A stretch of 64,000 bases of DNA from Rhodoferax_B sp049316285 (GTDB taxonomy: Bacteria > Pseudomonadota > Gammaproteobacteria > Burkholderiales > Burkholderiaceae_C): assembly GCF_049316285.1 (NCBI RefSeq), contig NZ_JBMOXA010000009.1, positions 124,001-188,000 of the forward strand, given 5' to 3'. The notes below the pieces were generated by a model that was given only the letters and a program-made list of their open reading frames with translations, did no database searches and was not told the DNA's origin. Positions 1 through 8,054 of this stretch are shown here, one piece after another; position 1 is the first letter of the stretch; each line of letters starts with the position of its first letter. The position numbers and the translations under genes were made by a program.

Positions 1-2
1 CC

Positions 3-683
3 TGGAACGGCCTGGGTTTTGAGCTCAACGATGCGGGCACGGCCTATGCCACCGACATCTTCACCGCCACGGTGAACAGCAGCGGCGCCCTGAGCGACAT
101 CAACCACTGCAACGGCGCCAACAGCTCGGCCACCTGCACCAACGAAACCGCCACCATCAACTTCAGCACACACAGCGACGGTGGCTTCAACATCGCGGGC
201 AAAGACGGCAACGACACCTGGACCGACCGCGCCTTCGCCTACCGCGCAGGCAACGGCGACCTGATGCTGGTGGAAGTTGCCGGTGACGGCAGCATCTCCA
301 CCTGGACACAAAAACGCACGCTGAGCCTGCCTGCCGTCAACTCGGTGGGGGTGGGCAACTGGTCGGTACGCACCAGCAACACCTTGGTCGCAGCCACCAT
401 GGCCGCTGATACCGGCTACACCGTCACCGCCGTCGACACGGCCACCAGCAGCGTGACCCGCCGGGTGCTCGTGGCCGCCGGTAGCTCCGACACCTACGAG
501 CAAACGGTGGTGCTGAACACCCCACGCGCCGGCTACAACTTCCGTGCCGCCGCTACGCCCACCAGCGTGGCTGGCGTCTCCCAAACGGTGCGCGAACGCA
601 CCAGTCTGAATCTGCGCGGCATGGGTTTCTCGGTGCAGTCTGTGCCAAGCCAGGACGCATTCCAGATCAGTGTTGACCAGTAA
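3..683 (+). CDS. Hypothetical secreted-type protein, 3' part only
   Basis: The reading frame is open from the first bases of the window and ends with TAA at 681-683, so only the C-terminal ~226 residues are visible and the start lies outside. The protein is rich in Thr, Ser, Ala, Asn and Gly with few Lys, a composition typical of exported or surface proteins of beta structure. Two Cys in a short segment (HCNG and ATCTNE) could form a disulphide. I recognise no catalytic motif or named domain. A strong terminator follows immediately, so this is the last gene of its transcript. The open frame and terminator are seen; extracytoplasmic location is inferred from composition only. Confidence 0.7.
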   Translation, partial: WNGLGFELNDAGTAYATDIFTATVNSSGALSDINHCNGANSSATCTNETATINFSTHSDGGFNIAGKDGNDTWTDRAFAYRAGNGDLMLVEVAGDGSISTWTQKRTLSLPAVNSVGVGNWSVRTSNTLVAATMAADTGYTVTAVDTATSSVTRRVLVAAGSSDTYEQTVVLNTPRAGYNFRAAATPTSVAGVSQTVRERTSLNLRGMGFSVQSVPSQDAFQISVDQ

Positions 684-703
684 GGCGAACGCCTTACGCT
701 GAC

Positions 704-740
704 AAACGCCCGGGCGCCTCAGGTGCACCGGGCGTTTTTT
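704..740 (+). terminator. Rho-independent terminator
   Basis: A perfect 10-bp stem (704-713 pairing with 728-737) with a 14-nt loop runs into a T tract ending at 740. It lies 20 nt after the stop of the hypothetical secreted protein and separates it from the two-component system. Confidence 0.9.
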
Positions 741-815
741 ATCGGCTCGACAAACCGCTGGACGACACGAGAACCGGCCCCTGTGCAAGCACGCACTTGT
801 CGCTAGACTCACCCC

Positions 816-1547
816 ATGTCACCCCACCAACCGCCCTTGGCCACCACATCCCGCACCGATCTGAGCTGCCACGTTCTGGTGGTGGAAGACGAACAGACCA
901 TCGCCTTAAACGTGGTGGAGTACCTGGAAGCGCAAGGCTTCGGTGTCGACATTGCCTATGACGGCAAAGCCGCGCTGGTGCAACTGGGGCAGCAAACATT
1001 TGATGTGCTGGTGCTGGATCTGGGACTGCCGCGCATGGACGGCCTGCAGGTGTTGCAGCAGGTGCGGCATCACCTGGGGCTGACGCTGCCGATTCTGATC
1101 CTGACGGCGCGCGAGGCCATCTCCAGCAAACAGGCGTGTTTCGAAGCCGGCGCAGACGACTATCTGGTGAAACCGTTTTCACTGGCCGAACTCGTACTGC
1201 GGGTGCGCGCGCTACACCGCCGCACGGTTGGCAGCGTGGTGGCCGCGCCGCTGAGCGCCGGACGCCTCAAACTGGACCGGCGCGCGCAACAGGCCTTCGT
1301 CGGCGATCAGCCGGTACACCTGTCGCCGCGCGGATTGCAAATCCTGGAAGTCCTGATGCGCGACCCTGGCCGGGTGGTATCACGCGCCGAAATCGAAGCC
1401 CAACTCTGGCCCGGCGGAGCACCCGACAGCGATGCCTTGCGCAGCCAGATCCATTTGCTCAGGAGAGCCCTCAGCCAGGCCGGATTTGCCGGTGTGGAAA
1501 CCCGCCACGGCCTTGGCTGGCGCTTGCAGGCGGAGGACGCAGCATGA
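816..1547 (+). CDS. OmpR/PmrA-family response regulator
   Basis: DNA-binding response regulator of 243 residues. The receiver domain (about residues 18-130) has the acidic pair E24/D25, phospho-acceptor D68 in VLDLGLP, switch residue T97 and K119 in VKPFS. A winged-helix Trans_reg_C domain follows (about 145-240; HLSPRGLQILEVLMR, RSQIHLLRRAL, ETRHGLGWRL). The stop overlaps the histidine kinase start (ATGA), so the two are co-translated and form a cognate pair. The genes downstream are a PAP2 phosphatase and an EptA-type lipid A phosphoethanolamine transferase, so a PmrA/QseB-like role in envelope modification is likely. The signal sensed cannot be read from the sequence. The family is certain; the regulon is inferred. 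Confidence 0.93.
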   Translation: MSPHQPPLATTSRTDLSCHVLVVEDEQTIALNVVEYLEAQGFGVDIAYDGKAALVQLGQQTFDVLVLDLGLPRMDGLQVLQQVRHHLGLTLPILILTAREAISSKQACFEAGADDYLVKPFSLAELVLRVRALHRRTVGSVVAAPLSAGRLKLDRRAQQAFVGDQPVHLSPRGLQILEVLMRDPGRVVSRAEIEAQLWPGGAPDSDALRSQIHLLRRALSQAGFAGVETRHGLGWRLQAEDAA

Positions 1548-2869
1548 CCCTGCGGCGCCGCGTGATGCTGGCCATGGTGGCGTTGGTGGCGCTGTTCACG
1601 GCGATTCAAGGCAGCTTGGCCGTTTTGTCCATGCACGACCAGGAAGACGATCTCGTCGACGATCTGGTGCTGGCGGAAACCCGCCGCCTGGCAAGCCGCG
1701 TCACACAGGACGGCACCGATATCCTCGACGACGACATCCACACCCTGCTGCCGGACGACTACCAGGCGTGGTGGGTGGGCCCCGATGGACGGGCTATCCC
1801 CGCGCCCTTGCCCAAATCGCTGGAAAAGCTGCCCAGCGGCCCGCACATCGACAGCGCCGAAGGCGGCGAATACCACATCATGATCATGCCCGTGGCCGGT
1901 GGCCACCTGTTTGTGCGCTACAACGCAGCGCGCAACGAAGACAAGGTGCAGTTGTTCGCCCTGCATGTGTTTTTGCTGGCCTTGGTGGTCATCGTTTTGG
2001 CGGCCTGGATTGCGCACTATCTGGCCGGGCTGTTGATCGCGCCGCTGGAAAAAGTGGCGCAGCTGCTCGACCATTGGGCCCCCGCCTCCGAGCCCGGCGC
2101 CATCTCCGCCCAGGACGAGGAGCAGCGTGTGCTGGATGCTTTTGAACGTGTGCAGGTGCGTTGGGAACATGGGCTGGCGCGTGAGCGCGAGCGCTTCGCC
2201 GACATACACCACGAAATTCGCACACCGCTGGCGGCATTGCGCACCGACCTGGAGATGCTTCAGATGCTGGACCAGCGCCGCCCCGGCCCGGCGGCGCCCC
2301 CAGGCAGCGACGCGGCATTTGGCCCGCGCCTGCAACGCGCCATGTCCACGGTCGACGCAATTGCCGGTGCGCTGGAATCCATGCATTCACTCCAGACCGG
2401 GCGCAACGCCTCGGTTGAAAACGTTCCGTTATCGGTTTGTGTGGCCGACGCCTGGGCCAGCCTGGGCGAGCTGCCCACCGCACGTGCGCTGACCCTGTCC
2501 AACGAAGTCGACGCGCAGGCTTGTGCGCTGGTCGACCGGCAGGCGCTGATGGCCATTTTGCGCAATCTTTTCCGCAATGCGGCCGAACACGCCGCACCCG
2601 CCATCCTGCTGGTGCGTTTTGAGGACGGACAGATTCTGGTGTCGGACAACGGTCCCGGCATCCCCGCGCAAGACATGCCCTTTGTGTTTGAGCGCTACTA
2701 CCGGGGGCGCCTCGCCGACACCTCTGAACCCAGGCCTGCAGACAGCAGCAACGAGTACGAACGCGGCCTGGGCCTGGCCATCGCGCGCCAAGTGGCCGAG
2801 GCCAATGGCTGGCGTTTGACGGTGGGCGACGCACACCCCAAAGGCACACAATTCCGCCTTTCTTTCTAA
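1544..2869 (+). CDS. Membrane sensor histidine kinase, partner of the preceding regulator
   Basis: 441-residue sensor kinase starting at the ATG that overlaps the regulator stop. It has a first membrane helix at about residues 8-30, a ~105-residue periplasmic domain with many acidic residues (EDDLVDDL, DDDIHTLLPDD) and a second helix at about 137-165. The H-box HHEIRTPL has phospho-accepting H223. The N-box is RNLFRNAAEHA and the ATP lid has DNGPGIP and GLGLAIARQV. The acidic periplasmic domain could bind divalent cations or cationic peptides, as in PmrB/PhoQ, but this is inference. A long hairpin and the PAP2/eptA genes follow. Confidence 0.92.
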   Translation: MTLRRRVMLAMVALVALFTAIQGSLAVLSMHDQEDDLVDDLVLAETRRLASRVTQDGTDILDDDIHTLLPDDYQAWWVGPDGRAIPAPLPKSLEKLPSGPHIDSAEGGEYHIMIMPVAGGHLFVRYNAARNEDKVQLFALHVFLLALVVIVLAAWIAHYLAGLLIAPLEKVAQLLDHWAPASEPGAISAQDEEQRVLDAFERVQVRWEHGLARERERFADIHHEIRTPLAALRTDLEMLQMLDQRRPGPAAPPGSDAAFGPRLQRAMSTVDAIAGALESMHSLQTGRNASVENVPLSVCVADAWASLGELPTARALTLSNEVDAQACALVDRQALMAILRNLFRNAAEHAAPAILLVRFEDGQILVSDNGPGIPAQDMPFVFERYYRGRLADTSEPRPADSSNEYERGLGLAIARQVAEANGWRLTVGDAHPKGTQFRLSF

Positions 2870-2872
2870 CAA

Positions 2873-2915
2873 CCTGTTCACCATCTATTGAGGGCCGCAA
2901 TAGATGGTGAACAGG
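2873..2915. repeat. Perfect 18-bp inverted repeat (hairpin) after the histidine kinase
   Basis: Left arm 2873-2890 and right arm 2898-2915 are exactly complementary over 18 bp, separated by a 7-nt loop. It begins 3 nt after the kinase stop codon. No T tract follows on the plus strand, so it is not a classical intrinsic terminator. It could stabilise the 3' end of the two-component mRNA, act as a factor-assisted terminator, or be the remnant of a small palindromic repeat element. Confidence 0.85.
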
Positions 2916-2930
2916 CTCTGATCAGCCGCA

Positions 2931-2960
2931 CTTTGACGAAACTTTGACGCGTTTTCGACG
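2931..2960 (+). promoter_or_regulatory. Tandem 11-bp-spaced direct repeats, probable response-regulator box
   Basis: CTTTGACG occurs at 2931-2938 and again at 2942-2949, exactly one helical turn apart. A third, weaker copy (TTCGACG) is at 2954-2960, keeping the 11-bp period. Two or three half-sites at 11-bp spacing are the usual arrangement bound by OmpR/PmrA-family dimers. The repeats lie 57-86 bp before the PAP2 start. The half-site does not match the enterobacterial PmrA consensus, so assignment to the adjacent regulator rests on geometry and position. Confidence 0.55.
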
Positions 2961-3016
2961 GGGTCATCACAGCCCTGTCTCTACGCTCGGGACTTCACTT
3001 TTGAAGTCTTGTTCTC

Positions 3017-3769
3017 ATGTCATCCGTACGCTGGGCTCCGTGGTCACCCGACCAGGCCTTTTTTGTCAAAGTCGGCCTGGTCCTGCCACTGTTGCTGGCT
3101 GGGCTGGCGGTGTTGTTGCGCAGTTCAGGACTGGATGACCGCATCAGCGCCTATTTCTACGACGCTCAGACCCAGCAGTTTTGGCTGGACACCAATGGCT
3201 GGGCCGAACTCCTCGGGCACCGCCTGGGCAAGTCGCTGGTGCTCGTGGTCTGGTTGCTGCTGCTGGCGGCGGCAGCCGCCGCGCCGTGGCTGTCGCCGCT
3301 GAAGACACACCGCCGTTTGCTCTGGACACTGGTGCTGGCCATGGGCCTGGGCCCCAGCGTCGTCACCCTGCTCAAGGACATCAACACCCATGCCTGCCCG
3401 TGGAGCCTGAAAGAGTTCGGCGGTGCCGCCAACTACAGCGCGGAGTGGTTTGTGCCGCGTCTAGAAGCTGGGCGCTGTTTCCCCGGTGGCCACGCCTCCG
3501 GCGGTTTTTCGCTGGTGGCCATCGCTTTTGCCGGGCAGTCTCTTCAGCGCCCCAGGCTGCGTCGCCTGGGCTTGTGGCTGGGCCTGGGCGTTGGCGCCCT
3601 GTTCAGCCTGTTGCGTGTCGCCCAAGGTGCGCATTTCATGAGCCACAACCTATGGGCTGCGTCCGTCGACCTCTGGTTGGCGGCCCTGGTCTTTAGCCCG
3701 CTGCTGCTGGCCCCCTCACACCGACCAAAACTGACTGCGTCCATGGGCGCACCTCGGAGCGCTTCATGA
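3017..3769 (+). CDS. PAP2-superfamily membrane phosphatase
   Basis: 250-residue integral membrane phosphatase-like protein with about five or six hydrophobic segments. The three PAP2 signature regions are visible: KDINTHACPW (around residue 120), CFPGGHASGG with H159, and RVAQGAHFMSHNLW with R200 and nucleophile-type H206. The acidic residue usual four positions after this His is H210 here, as in a PAP2 subgroup with HFxSH. Such enzymes remove phosphate from lipid phosphates such as undecaprenyl pyrophosphate, phosphatidate or lipid A. The stop overlaps the EptA-like start (ATGA), so the two are co-translated. Similar pap2 genes accompany mcr-type transferases elsewhere. The exact substrate is unknown. 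Confidence 0.85.
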   Translation: MSSVRWAPWSPDQAFFVKVGLVLPLLLAGLAVLLRSSGLDDRISAYFYDAQTQQFWLDTNGWAELLGHRLGKSLVLVVWLLLLAAAAAAPWLSPLKTHRRLLWTLVLAMGLGPSVVTLLKDINTHACPWSLKEFGGAANYSAEWFVPRLEAGRCFPGGHASGGFSLVAIAFAGQSLQRPRLRRLGLWLGLGVGALFSLLRVAQGAHFMSHNLWAASVDLWLAALVFSPLLLAPSHRPKLTASMGAPRSAS

Positions 3770-5487
3770 TCGATCTCGTTTTGAAACACCGCCGCCCTGT
3801 CGGCTCGGCGCAGGCATCCGCCTTGCCCGCACCACCCCAGGAAAAGACCGTCTGGTCGACAGAGGCCCTGGTACTGGCCGTGGTGGCCCTGCTGGTCGCC
3901 CTGGCCAACCTGCCCTTTTGGCGCGCCACCCTCGAAGGCCGTCTGTTCCTCGACATCAACACCTGGCGCTTCCTGCTCACCAGCATCGTGATTCTGCTCG
4001 GGCTGCACGCCGTGCCGGTGCTGCTGCTGGCCACACGTGTCACGGTGCGGCCGCTCCTGGCCTTGCTGATTGTAAGCAGCCTGGTGGCGCAGCACATGAT
4101 GCAGCAGTACGGTGTTGTGCTCGACCCATCGATGCTGCGCAATGCCTTGAAGACCGACACCCACGAGGCGTCCGAGCTGATGACGGCCTCGCTGTTCATC
4201 AACATCGGTATCGGTATTGCCGCCTCGGCGCTGCTGTGGCGCGTTCCGTTGCGCAGCATCCCCTGGCGCAAGGCCTTGCTGGTGCGGGCACTCAGCGTGG
4301 CTGGTGTGTTGCTGGTCACGGTCGCCGCGCTGCTGCTGGGCTTTCAAGACTTCTCGTCAACCATGCGCAACCAAAAAGAGGTGCGCTACACCATCACACC
4401 CGGCAACGTGTTGTACTCCACCGCGCGTGCGGTGAGCGCCGATATTCAAGATGCCCGCCGCGTGGTGGAACCCTTGGCCCCTATTCACATGGCCGCCGGT
4501 GCCACAGCGGCCGGACGCAAGCCCCGTTTGCTGGTGGTGATGGTCGGCGAAACCGCGCGCTCCATGAACTTCTCGTTGAACGGCTACGAACGCACGACCA
4601 ACCCGGAACTCTCGGCGCTGCCCATCATCAATTTCCCGCAGACCACCTCCTGCGGCACGTCCACCGAGGTGTCCTTGCCCTGCATGTTTTCGTCCTACGG
4701 CCGGGCCAACTACGACGAAGCGCGGATCCGCGGCAGCGAGTCGCTGATCCAACTGCTGGCGCGCTCGGGCATGCGGGTGGTGTGGCTGGACAACCAAAGC
4801 GGCTGCAAGGGTGTCTGCACAGGTGTGGAGTTTCATGACGTGACCGCAGGCACCGACCCGGCACTGTGCCCCGATGGCCATTGTTTTGACGGCGCGCTGG
4901 TGCAGGGTTTGCAGCGGGTCATAGAGCAAGACAGCACCAGCAACGCCGCAGGCCGCGACACCGTGGTGGTGCTGCACCAACTGGGCAACCACGGCCCGGC
5001 GTACTCTAAGCGTTACCCGGCAGAGTTCGCACGTTTCAAGCCCGAATGCAACAAGCTGGAACTGCGCGACTGCAGCCGCGAAGAAATCACCAACGCGTAT
5101 GACAACGCCATTCTCTACACCGACCATTTGCTCGCCTCCACCATTACGCTGCTGCAAAAACAGCAGAACAAGTTTGACGTAGGTCTGGTGTATGCGTCCG
5201 ACCACGGTGAATCCCTGGGTGAAAAAGGCCTGTACCTGCACGGCATGCCCTTGGCCATTGCGCCCAAAGAGCAATACACCGTGCCCATGGTCTGGTGGTT
5301 TGGCGGCACTGGCGCCAGCGGCTGGAACGGTCTTGACGCCAGTTGCCTGCGCGCACGCGCCCAGCAGCCCGCACACCACGACCATCTCTACCATTCCATC
5401 ATGGGCTTGATGGGGGTGGAGACGTCCAACTACATCGCCGAGCGCGATCTGATCAGCAGATGCCGGGAGCCCAGGACAGGCGTGTGA
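3766..5487 (+). CDS. eptA: Lipid A phosphoethanolamine transferase (EptA/MCR family)
   Basis: 573-residue inner-membrane enzyme that transfers phosphoethanolamine to lipid A phosphates, lowering negative charge and polymyxin binding. The N-terminal part (about residues 25-215) holds five hydrophobic segments. The C-terminal periplasmic sulfatase-fold domain has zinc/catalytic residues E262 (GET), nucleophile T300 within CGTSTEVSLPC, and D479/H480 in SDHGES. Several Cys in this domain are placed as in MCR/EptA disulphides. Length is normal for the family. It is coupled to the PAP2 gene and preceded by a two-component system, a layout typical of inducible lipid A modification. Acceptor specificity is not proven by sequence. 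Confidence 0.92.
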   Translation: MIDLVLKHRRPVGSAQASALPAPPQEKTVWSTEALVLAVVALLVALANLPFWRATLEGRLFLDINTWRFLLTSIVILLGLHAVPVLLLATRVTVRPLLALLIVSSLVAQHMMQQYGVVLDPSMLRNALKTDTHEASELMTASLFINIGIGIAASALLWRVPLRSIPWRKALLVRALSVAGVLLVTVAALLLGFQDFSSTMRNQKEVRYTITPGNVLYSTARAVSADIQDARRVVEPLAPIHMAAGATAAGRKPRLLVVMVGETARSMNFSLNGYERTTNPELSALPIINFPQTTSCGTSTEVSLPCMFSSYGRANYDEARIRGSESLIQLLARSGMRVVWLDNQSGCKGVCTGVEFHDVTAGTDPALCPDGHCFDGALVQGLQRVIEQDSTSNAAGRDTVVVLHQLGNHGPAYSKRYPAEFARFKPECNKLELRDCSREEITNAYDNAILYTDHLLASTITLLQKQQNKFDVGLVYASDHGESLGEKGLYLHGMPLAIAPKEQYTVPMVWWFGGTGASGWNGLDASCLRARAQQPAHHDHLYHSIMGLMGVETSNYIAERDLISRCREPRTGV

Positions 5488-5582
5488 ACGAATAAACGGC
5501 GCCTGGGGCTTGCCTTAGATCGTCCGCGAAGCTGGGCACTATAAAGTAGGCCCTCTACGTTCGCACCTCCATCCCGCACGCC

Positions 5583-6314
5583 ATGAGCACCACCGCCGAC
5601 CTCGTCACCGCCCTGAAGAAAGAACTCAAACACGCCCAAATGACCTACGCCGACCTGGCGCGTGCCATGGGCATGGCCGAGTCAAGTGTCAAACGCATGT
5701 TGGCCAAGGGCGAAATGTCGCTGTCGCGGGTCGATGCGATCTGCCGGGCCCTGAAGCTGGACTTCGCCGAGCTGGCGCGCAAGGTGGCCGACAACCAACC
5801 GCTGCTCGCCGAACTCACGCAGGCCCAGGAACGCGCGGTGGTGGCAAACAAAAAACTGCTGCTGGTGGCCATCTGCGTGCTCAGCCAATGGACGCTGGAA
5901 CAAATCACCAGCGCCTACCGCATCAGCCAGGCCGAGGCCATTGTGTGTCTGGCGCAGCTCGACCGCATAGGCATCATTGAACTGCGCCCGCTGAACCGTT
6001 ACCGGCTCAAGCTGGCAAAAACTTTCCGCTGGCGCGCCCATGGCCCGGTGATGGAATTTTTTCGCGACGAGGTGCTGCTCGACTACTACGCCGGCGGTTT
6101 CGACGGTCCGGGCGAAGGCCTGCTGCTGGTGCACGGCGAGGTCAGCCGCAGCCTCGCGCCCGCCTTCATGGAGCGCCTGCAGCGCGTGGCCCAGGACTTT
6201 GCCCAACAGCATTTGGCTGACCAGAAACTGCCGACCAGTGAACGCGAGGGTTACACCCTGCTGCTGGCCATGCGCAGTTGGGAGTTCGCCGCGTTTGCGG
6301 CGCTGCGCCGATAA
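5583..6314 (+). CDS. XRE-type helix-turn-helix regulator
   Basis: 243 residues. An N-terminal Cro/C1-type HTH (about residues 10-65) includes MTYADLARAMGMAESSVKRM and a following helix ending LDFAELARKV. The remaining ~170 residues form an all-helical region with a second HTH-like segment (about 98-135: LEQITSAYRISQAEAI) and a conserved-looking C-terminal part I cannot assign to a named ligand domain. It is monocistronic, with its own short upstream region containing a TATAAA-like element around 5540. Its targets are unknown. It lies directly before the glycine-riboswitch/dadA unit, but no operator-like repeat ties the two together. Confidence 0.82.
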   Translation: MSTTADLVTALKKELKHAQMTYADLARAMGMAESSVKRMLAKGEMSLSRVDAICRALKLDFAELARKVADNQPLLAELTQAQERAVVANKKLLLVAICVLSQWTLEQITSAYRISQAEAIVCLAQLDRIGIIELRPLNRYRLKLAKTFRWRAHGPVMEFFRDEVLLDYYAGGFDGPGEGLLLVHGEVSRSLAPAFMERLQRVAQDFAQQHLADQKLPTSEREGYTLLLAMRSWEFAAFAALRR

Positions 6315-6387
6315 CAGCCCGCTACAGGCCAGCACTGCCGCTGCTGGGCGGAAAACCGCTTCACAAAGCCACACAGCTGTGCCTACA

Positions 6388-6600
6388 ATCGCCCCCGCAG
6401 GAGAGTGAGGGGCAAGCCGCCCCTCCACCGAAGGCGCAAACTCCCATGAACGCTCAGGTCCCGTACTGCATTCATTGAAAAAGCCGTCTGAAGAGACACC
6501 ACGCGGGCAACCCGCCCAAGCCGTGGTGCACCGAAGGAGCAAACCCCCAGCGCGTGCCGGGAGTGAATCTCTCAGGTACCAAGGACAGGGGGAGCGGCAA
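6388..6600 (+). promoter_or_regulatory. Tandem glycine riboswitch
   Basis: Two consecutive glycine aptamers are recognisable. The first (about 6396-6478) has GGAGAGTG, CACCGAAGGCGCAAACTC and CTCAGGTCCCGTACTG. The second (about 6485-6597) has CTGAAGAGA, CACCGAAGGAGCAAAC, GAATCTCTCAGGTACC and AAGGACAGGGGGA. The repeated CACCGAAGG.GCAAAC cores and the CUCAGG elements are diagnostic. It lies 85-300 nt before the DadA-like gene, as known for betaproteobacterial glycine riboswitches before D-amino-acid dehydrogenases or glycine catabolic genes. The rest of the 6315-6684 gap (about 6315-6387 and 6601-6684) shows no gene. A TTTTTTATAG stretch after the second aptamer (about 6627-6636) may belong to the expression platform. 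Confidence 0.93.
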
Positions 6601-6684
6601 CTTGAGGCGTCGGCCTGGGTTGCTACTTTTTTATAGCCGCTCACGCTCGTCCCTCAAGCGCACAACCGCTAAAAGGTTCTCACC

Positions 6685-7995
6685 ATGCGCGTGACTGTTC
6701 TCGGCGCCGGCTTGCTCGGCGTCAGCTCGGCTTATTTCCTCAACCAACTCGGCCACGACGTGACCGTGCTCGACCGCCAGGCCACGCCCGGCGCTGAAAC
6801 CAGCTTCGCCAACGGCGGGCAAATCTCGGTCAGCCATGCCGAACCCTGGGCCAACCCCGGCGCGCCGCTGAAGCTTTTGCAATGGCTGGGCCGCGAAGAT
6901 GCGCCGCTGCTGTTTCGCCTGCGGGCCGACATGCGGCAATGGCTGTGGGGCCTGCAATTCCTGCGCGAATGCACACCGGCGCGCACGCGCCACAACATCG
7001 AACAAATCGTGCGCCTGGGCAGCTACAGCCGAAGCGTGTTGCAAGGCTTGCGCCGCGACATCGGCCTGGCCTACGACGAACGCACCCAGGGCATTCTGCA
7101 TTTCTACACCTCGGCCAAAGAGTTCGATGCCGCCCTGGCACCGGCCGAGCAGATGCGCGCCCTGGGCTGCGACCGGCAAGTGGTCTCGGCGGACGAGGCC
7201 GTGCGCCTGGAGCCCGCGCTGCGCCACATCCGGCCGCAACTGGCAGGCGCCACCTACACGCGTGAAGACGAATCGGGCGATGCCAACCAGTTCACCCGCG
7301 CCCTGGCGCAACGCTGCGCCAGCAACGGCGTGAAGTTCCTGATGGGCCACACCGTCACCGCTTTGCCCATGGTGGGCGGCCGCATCGACCATGTGGAGGT
7401 GACCAACCGGGAGGGCCGGTTTGAGCGCATTCAAGGCGACAGCGTGGTGCTGGCCATGGGCAGCCTGAGCCCGCTGATCGCCGCTCCGCTGGGCATTCAC
7501 TTGCCTATCTACCCGGCCAAGGGTTACTCGGTCACCATGCCGGTCAAAGACGCTGCCATGGCGCACGAGGTCAGCCTGACCGACGACGAGTTCAAACTCG
7601 TGTTTTCGCGCTACACCTCGGCTGACCGGGATGTCATGCGCATCGCAGGCACGGCCGAATTCAACGGCTACAACCGCGACCTAAACAGCGTGCGCTGCGA
7701 AGCCATTGTGAAACGTGTGGAGCAACTCTTTCCCGGCGCGGGCGACACCAGCCAAGCCCAGTTCTGGACCGGCTTGCGCCCGGCCACCCCGAGCAACGTG
7801 CCCATGATTGGCAAGACCAAGGTCGCCAATCTGTTCCTGAACACCGGCCATGGCACCCTGGGCTGGACCCACGCCTGCGGCTCGGGCAAATCCGTGGCAC
7901 GCATCATCAGCGGCCTGGTGCCGGAGGTGGACTTTGCGTTCACCGGTTTGGCCGACGAACGCCGCACACGCAGCATTCGCCCCGCCACGTCATAA
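6685..7995 (+). CDS. dadA: D-amino acid dehydrogenase, FAD-dependent (DadA family)
   Basis: 436-residue flavoprotein of the DAO family. The N-terminal Rossmann motif is VLGAGLLGVSSAYFL (residues 4-18), followed by SFANGGQIS, typical of DadA small subunits. A C-terminal FAD contact region has GLRPATPSNVPMIG and NTGHGTLGWTHACGSG. DadA oxidatively deaminates D-amino acids to 2-oxo acids and passes electrons to the respiratory chain at the inner membrane. Control by a tandem glycine riboswitch suggests that glycine is a substrate or signal. Length fits the family (~430). No partner racemase gene (dadX) is adjacent. The DadA family is clear; preference for glycine over D-alanine is inferred only from the riboswitch. 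Confidence 0.9.
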   Translation: MRVTVLGAGLLGVSSAYFLNQLGHDVTVLDRQATPGAETSFANGGQISVSHAEPWANPGAPLKLLQWLGREDAPLLFRLRADMRQWLWGLQFLRECTPARTRHNIEQIVRLGSYSRSVLQGLRRDIGLAYDERTQGILHFYTSAKEFDAALAPAEQMRALGCDRQVVSADEAVRLEPALRHIRPQLAGATYTREDESGDANQFTRALAQRCASNGVKFLMGHTVTALPMVGGRIDHVEVTNREGRFERIQGDSVVLAMGSLSPLIAAPLGIHLPIYPAKGYSVTMPVKDAAMAHEVSLTDDEFKLVFSRYTSADRDVMRIAGTAEFNGYNRDLNSVRCEAIVKRVEQLFPGAGDTSQAQFWTGLRPATPSNVPMIGKTKVANLFLNTGHGTLGWTHACGSGKSVARIISGLVPEVDFAFTGLADERRTRSIRPATS

Positions 7996-8054
7996 ACGCT
8001 ATGGACCGCCCAGGCAAACACCGTGGAACTGGCTTTGCCAGGCCACAGGTGTTG

